Part shown: in pieces, positions 60,570 to 64,000 of the stretch
How the letters are laid out: each line of letters begins with the position of its first letter
Position numbering within the stretch: the stretch's first letter is position 1
Source of the DNA: Planctomycetota bacterium
GTDB lineage: Bacteria; Planctomycetota; B15-G4; SIAN01
Length of the DNA stretch: 64,000 nucleotides
Assembly (NCBI GenBank): GCA_028289345.1
Contig: JANQQL010000033.1
Span: 1-64,000, forward strand
Direction: 5' to 3'
Notes under the pieces: model-generated
What the model was told of the DNA's origin: nothing
Seen by the model: only the letters and a program-made list of their open reading frames with translations
Databases searched by the model: none
Translations under genes and position numbers: made by a program

Positions 60570-60990
60570 CTGTCGGTTCTCCTGGCTGGAGAGACGAGTC
60601 TGGGCATCTCCGGGGCACACTGCGAATTCGAAGAGTGGTGGGGGGGACCACCAGGAAACACGAATCCAACCGCCGAAGGTCCCGTCTCCTGAAGGGGTTG
60701 CTACCACTGAATACAGCGAGAATGGGTGACACGCAATCCGCACCGATCCCTAACGAGCTGTTTCAGAACTATTTTCGCGCTCATGGACTGGTGGTTTTCC
60801 ACAAGTTTCGGGTTTCTTGCGGGGGAAACTTGTGGACTGCCCCCCTTGGAGGCCTTTCATCAAGATGCCGTGAAGTGATCGTGAATCGTGCGGTTGATGT
60901 CGAAATCCGGCTTCGGTGGAGGGGTCCTGACAGCTCTCGGGTAACCTGCCCCCTTTTGTCCTCACTCGCCGAGAATCTTGGGAGGTTGTG
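60570..60990. other. Divergent intergenic region with a 12-bp palindrome
   Basis: About 420 bases between the PEP-CTERM gene and lysS, expected to hold both promoters. No gene seen. The palindrome at 60798-60836 is the only marked feature. Confidence 0.55.
60798..60836. repeat. 12-bp perfect inverted repeat upstream of lysS
   Basis: TCCACAAGTTTC (60798-60809) and GAAACTTGTGGA (60825-60836) are exact complements around a 15-base loop. It has no T-run on either side and lies ~155 bases before lysS. An operator for a dimeric regulator or a leader hairpin are the main readings. Confidence 0.6.
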
Positions 60991-62466
60991 TTGAGCGACT
61001 TTCTGGACGAGCGCCAGAAGAAGCGGGAGGCGCTTCTGGCTGCTGGAGTGGATCCGTATCCGCCACGCTGTGGTGCGGAGCGAACCCCTATTGCCGAGGC
61101 TCGGGCTCGCGTCGAGGAGGACCCGCTGCCGACGCTCACGGTGTCGGGCCGGGTGCTGCGCCGCCGCGACTTTGGAAAGATGGTGTTCCTGACTCTGATG
61201 GACCAGTCTGGCGAGATCCAGATCATGGTGCAGAAGAAGGCCAACGAGGATCTTCACCGCTTGGTCCGCAAGTCGTTGGACGATGGCGATTTCCTCGAGA
61301 TCAGCGGCGAGTTGGGCAAGTCGAAGACCGGAGAGACGACGGTGTTCGCGGCCAGCGGCGGGATCCTGTCGAAGGCTTTGAGGCCGCTTCCGGAAAAGCA
61401 CCACGGTCTCAAGAATCTTGACCTGCGAACTCGTTATCGATACCTGGACCTGGTGGCAAATCCTGAGGTCCGGGACTCTTTCGTCGTTCGCTCGCGGGTG
61501 ATCCACGATTTGCGGGTGCTACTCGAGGAGCGGGGCTTCCTCGAGGTCGAGACCCCGCTGCTCCATCCGATCGCAGGAGGGGCGCTGGCAAGACCATTCG
61601 TGACCCACCACAACACGCTGGACCTGGAACTCTACCTTCGCATTGCTCCGGAGTTGTACCTCAAGCGTTTGTTGGTGGGCGGTCTGGAACGGGTCTACGA
61701 AATCGGGAGAGTGTTCCGCAACGAAGGCATCTCCCCGAGGCACAATCCCGAGTTCACGATGCTCGAGTTGTACTGGGCCTATGTGGACTACGAGGCGGTC
61801 TTGCAACTCACCGAAGATCTGATCGTGGAGCTGGCCAAGCGGCACACGGCAGATCAGACCACCCAAATTGGCGAGCACACCATCTCGTTGAAAGGTCCGT
61901 TCCGCCGCGCGTCTTACGCGGACTTGATCCGCGAGCACGCCGGAGTGGATGCGGCTGATGAGCAGGCAGTGGCCGCGAAGGCGCGCGAGTTGAAGTTGGA
62001 CATTGCGGACTTGGAGCCGGGCAAGGTCCTCGAAGAACTGTTCGACGCGGCGGTGCTTCCGCATTTGCTGGAACCGACCTTTGTGGTGTTCTACCCAAAG
62101 TCGATTTCGCCACTGTCCAAGGCTTGTCCGGACGACGGCACACTGGTGGAGCGCTTCGAGTTGTTCATCAACGGTTGGGAGATTGCCAACGCGTTCTCGG
62201 AGCTGAACGACCCGGTGGACCAGCGCGAGCGATTTGAAGCCCAGGTCGCATCGCGGGATCCAGAAAGCCTGGCCGAGATCGACGAGGACTATCTGCGCGC
62301 CTTGGAGCACGGGATGCCGCCCGCTGGCGGGCTGGGAATTGGCATTGACCGCTTGATGATGATCCTCGGAGGCTTCGAGTCGATTCGGGACACGATCTTG
62401 TTCCCACTTCGAAGACCCACCGAAGAAGAGCTTGCCACTGCCACGGAAGGTGCCGGGTCCAGCTGA
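60991..62466 (+). CDS. lysS: Lysyl-tRNA synthetase, class II
   Basis: About 491 residues from TTG 60991 with GGGAGG 5 bases upstream (a GTG at 60988 is too close to that site). N-terminal OB-fold ([20 protein letters not shown]), then class II motif 1 region [21 protein letters not shown], motif 2 [20 protein letters not shown] and motif 3 [16 protein letters not shown], all lysyl-type. It charges tRNA-Lys. Its stop overlaps the permease start by one base. Confidence 0.97.
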   Translation: MSDFLDERQKKREALLAAGVDPYPPRCGAERTPIAEARARVEEDPLPTLTVSGRVLRRRDFGKMVFLTLMDQSGEIQIMVQKKANEDLHRLVRKSLDDGDFLEISGELGKSKTGETTVFAASGGILSKALRPLPEKHHGLKNLDLRTRYRYLDLVANPEVRDSFVVRSRVIHDLRVLLEERGFLEVETPLLHPIAGGALARPFVTHHNTLDLELYLRIAPELYLKRLLVGGLERVYEIGRVFRNEGISPRHNPEFTMLELYWAYVDYEAVLQLTEDLIVELAKRHTADQTTQIGEHTISLKGPFRRASYADLIREHAGVDAADEQAVAAKARELKLDIADLEPGKVLEELFDAAVLPHLLEPTFVVFYPKSISPLSKACPDDGTLVERFELFINGWEIANAFSELNDPVDQRERFEAQVASRDPESLAEIDEDYLRALEHGMPPAGGLGIGIDRLMMILGGFESIRDTILFPLRRPTEEELATATEGAGSS

Positions 62467-63818
62467 TGGACCGATTGCTCGTCGCGTCCCGATATCTGAT
62501 CGGCCGACCCATTTGCCTGGTGTCCCTGCTCGGCGTGTTGGTCGGGGTAGGTTCGATCGTGGTGGTGGACTCGGTCATGAATGGCTTCCTGCGCGAGCAG
62601 ATGAAGGTCGTTCGCGGAACGTTGCCCGACGTGACCGTGCGTTTGCCCAAGGGGCGCCGCGAACAAGCCCAGTTCGTCCAACAGTCGGTGGAGCTGGTGG
62701 AACAGGTCCCTGGCGTCGTCAGCGTCGCGCGACGCCTGGAGTGGCCATCTCTGTACCAGAACACCGATCAGGTGAACCCGACCTGGGGTTCCCGATACGG
62801 GGGCTACCACTTCTTGCAGCTGGTCGGGTTGGATCTGGAAGTCGCCCGCGAGAAAGACGAGCTCATGCACCTGACGGCGGTGCAGGGAGAGGGCTTTCGC
62901 GCGCCGCGGTTGGATGATCCGTTCTGGTACGACCCTCACGACCAGTTCTGGAAGGATCGGGTCGACCCCAGCAAGCGCTTCGCGCCGTTGATCCCGGTGC
63001 TGTTCGGGGAGCCCATGGCACGACTCATGAACCTCCGGGTTGGATCCGTGGTGTCTTTCGCCACCTTCGGAGAACCGTTGCCGGAAGAAGAGCGCTTCCC
63101 TCGCCGTAAGCGCTATGCGGTGGTGACCGGGACTTATCGGACCGAGGACAGTGTGTTCGAGCGAACCCACGCGTTCGTCCCCCGCGATCGACTTCAGGAG
63201 TTCGCGGGCGTGTCCGAAAGCGCCCGCGAGCTGGCCGTGCGCGGGGCTCCCGGGGTGAGCGAGAAAGAGGTCCGGGATCGCGTTCGATTGGCTCTGTCGG
63301 CTCACGGACTGGCGTCCGAAGACATCCAATCCTGGCAGGATCAGAAGCAGCTCTTGCTGCGCGCGATCGAGAACGAGCGCATCATCATGAACATCGTGCT
63401 GTTCTTCCTGATCCTCGTCGCCGGATTCAACCTGCTGGTGACCCTGTCCATGATGGTGAGCGAGAAGGTTCGAGAGATCGGGATCTTGGTTTCGATGGGC
63501 GCGAGTTCTCAGCGGGTCGCGTCCATCTTCTTGGGCTGCGGGTTTTTGATCGCGATTCTCGGCGCGGTGGCTGGGCTGGGGGGCGGGCTTCTGTTGACCT
63601 GGAACATCAACCCGGTGCACGATTTCATTGCCGGGGTGTCAGGAATTCATCTGTTCGACCCGCAGTTCTACTCGTTCCGTGAGATCCCCACCGAGGTCGA
63701 TGGCGGGCGGATCGCCTGGTTCGTCGTGTCCGCGCTCGGCTGCAGTATGCTCTTCACCTTGTTCCCGAGCTTTGCGGCCAGCCGCATGGAGGTGGTGGAT
63801 GCCCTTCGAAGGGAGTGA
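62466..63818 (+). CDS. LolC/LolE-type ABC transporter permease
   Basis: 450 residues with one N-terminal membrane helix ([19 protein letters not shown]), a large outer domain (~50-290) and three C-terminal helices: [38 protein letters not shown] and [35 protein letters not shown] is the FtsX-domain coupling segment and [17 protein letters not shown] the typical end. The family extracts lipoproteins (LolCE) or drives related MacB-like transport. It is coupled to lysS (TGATG) and overlaps the ATPase gene by 20 bases. Confidence 0.9.
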   Translation: MDRLLVASRYLIGRPICLVSLLGVLVGVGSIVVVDSVMNGFLREQMKVVRGTLPDVTVRLPKGRREQAQFVQQSVELVEQVPGVVSVARRLEWPSLYQNTDQVNPTWGSRYGGYHFLQLVGLDLEVAREKDELMHLTAVQGEGFRAPRLDDPFWYDPHDQFWKDRVDPSKRFAPLIPVLFGEPMARLMNLRVGSVVSFATFGEPLPEEERFPRRKRYAVVTGTYRTEDSVFERTHAFVPRDRLQEFAGVSESARELAVRGAPGVSEKEVRDRVRLALSAHGLASEDIQSWQDQKQLLLRAIENERIIMNIVLFFLILVAGFNLLVTLSMMVSEKVREIGILVSMGASSQRVASIFLGCGFLIAILGAVAGLGGGLLLTWNINPVHDFIAGVSGIHLFDPQFYSFREIPTEVDGGRIAWFVVSALGCSMLFTLFPSFAASRMEVVDALRRE

Positions 63819-64000
63819 GCCCAGGCGTGGCGTCCGCATTCGTGGACTGCGTCGCGAGTACGTGTCCGCACGGGATCGCTTGGAGATCCTTCGTGGCGTG
63901 GACCTTGACTTAGAACCGGGAACCAGCGCCGCCATTGTCGGCAAGAGCGGAGCCGGCAAGTCGACGCTGCTCCACCTGTTGGGACTTCTGGACCGGCCGA
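63799..64000 (+). CDS. LolD-type ABC transporter ATPase, 3'-truncated by the window edge
   Basis: The first 67 codons are visible. After a short head the sequence runs [13 protein letters not shown] and then [20 protein letters not shown], the Walker A motif of LolD/MacB-type ATPases, continuing to LLDRP at the edge. It starts inside the permease gene, as expected for an ABC pair that is translated together. Confidence 0.9.
   Translation, partial: MPFEGSEPRRGVRIRGLRREYVSARDRLEILRGVDLDLEPGTSAAIVGKSGAGKSTLLHLLGLLDRP

Overview
The window is 64 kb of GC-rich, densely coding bacterial DNA that looks like a chromosome segment of a planctomycete. The evidence is indirect but consistent. There are many secreted FG-GAP/VCBS proteins, three ECF sigma/anti-sigma pairs plus a fourth metal-type ECF operon, TPR-CHAT proteins, a PEP-CTERM protein, a dockerin-like C-terminus ending in a WGSC motif, and frequent GTG/TTG starts. 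No phage, insertion sequence, integron or CRISPR array was seen.

Layout. 1-9.5 kb: a truncated TPR-like gene, an F420-type NADP oxidoreductase, a membrane-anchored phosphodiesterase split by an in-frame amber codon, an M1-like metallopeptidase lacking its first zinc histidine, a CRTAC1-like FG-GAP protein, an AcpH-like protein and surE. 9.6-13.4 kb: a metal-related block, with an ECF sigma/anti-sigma/CpxP-CnrX-like sensor/Cys-rich protein operon divergent from arsR-ACR3. 13.5-16.4 kb: a TPR-hydrolase and an FG-GAP protein. 16.6-22.1 kb: module A, made of sigma, anti-sigma and TPR-CHAT genes with a convergent FG-GAP gene. 22.6-28.1 kb: a TlpA-like protein, an alginate-export-type porin and a C39-like secreted protein. 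28.4-30.6 kb: tRNA-Lys, tRNA-Arg and tRNA-His, then galK and an AhpE-like peroxiredoxin. 30.7-36.4 kb: module B, a paralogue of module A. 36.9-45.5 kb, minus strand: a reductase, a Lon-like protease, an FGGY kinase, purQ and a PurS-PurL fusion. 45.7-52.4 kb, plus strand: accA, an ECF sigma with zinc-finger anti-sigma, a catalytically dead HtrA, a PDZ protein and a lysyl-endopeptidase-type protease. 52.4-59.8 kb, minus strand: a PHP-domain protein after rlmN-clpX-clpP-tig. 60.2-64 kb: a PEP-CTERM lipoprotein-like protein, lysS and LolCE/LolD-type genes.

The most interesting content is the pair of paralogous modules. In both, an unusual ECF sigma gene is followed by a single-pass anti-sigma gene without a zinc finger. 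A TPR-CHAT gene then starts inside the 3' end of the anti-sigma gene, in the same relative frame in both loci. In both, the cassette faces a convergent secreted FG-GAP gene, and the C-terminal domains of those two FG-GAP proteins look homologous. Both CHAT proteins keep their His/Cys dyads and have export signals, so a periplasmic caspase-like protease acting on its own anti-sigma factor is a testable model. It would resemble the Csx29/Csx30/sigma branch of type III-E CRISPR without any CRISPR component.

Limits: all family calls come from reading motifs by eye. No database search, structure prediction or statistical terminator/promoter search was run.
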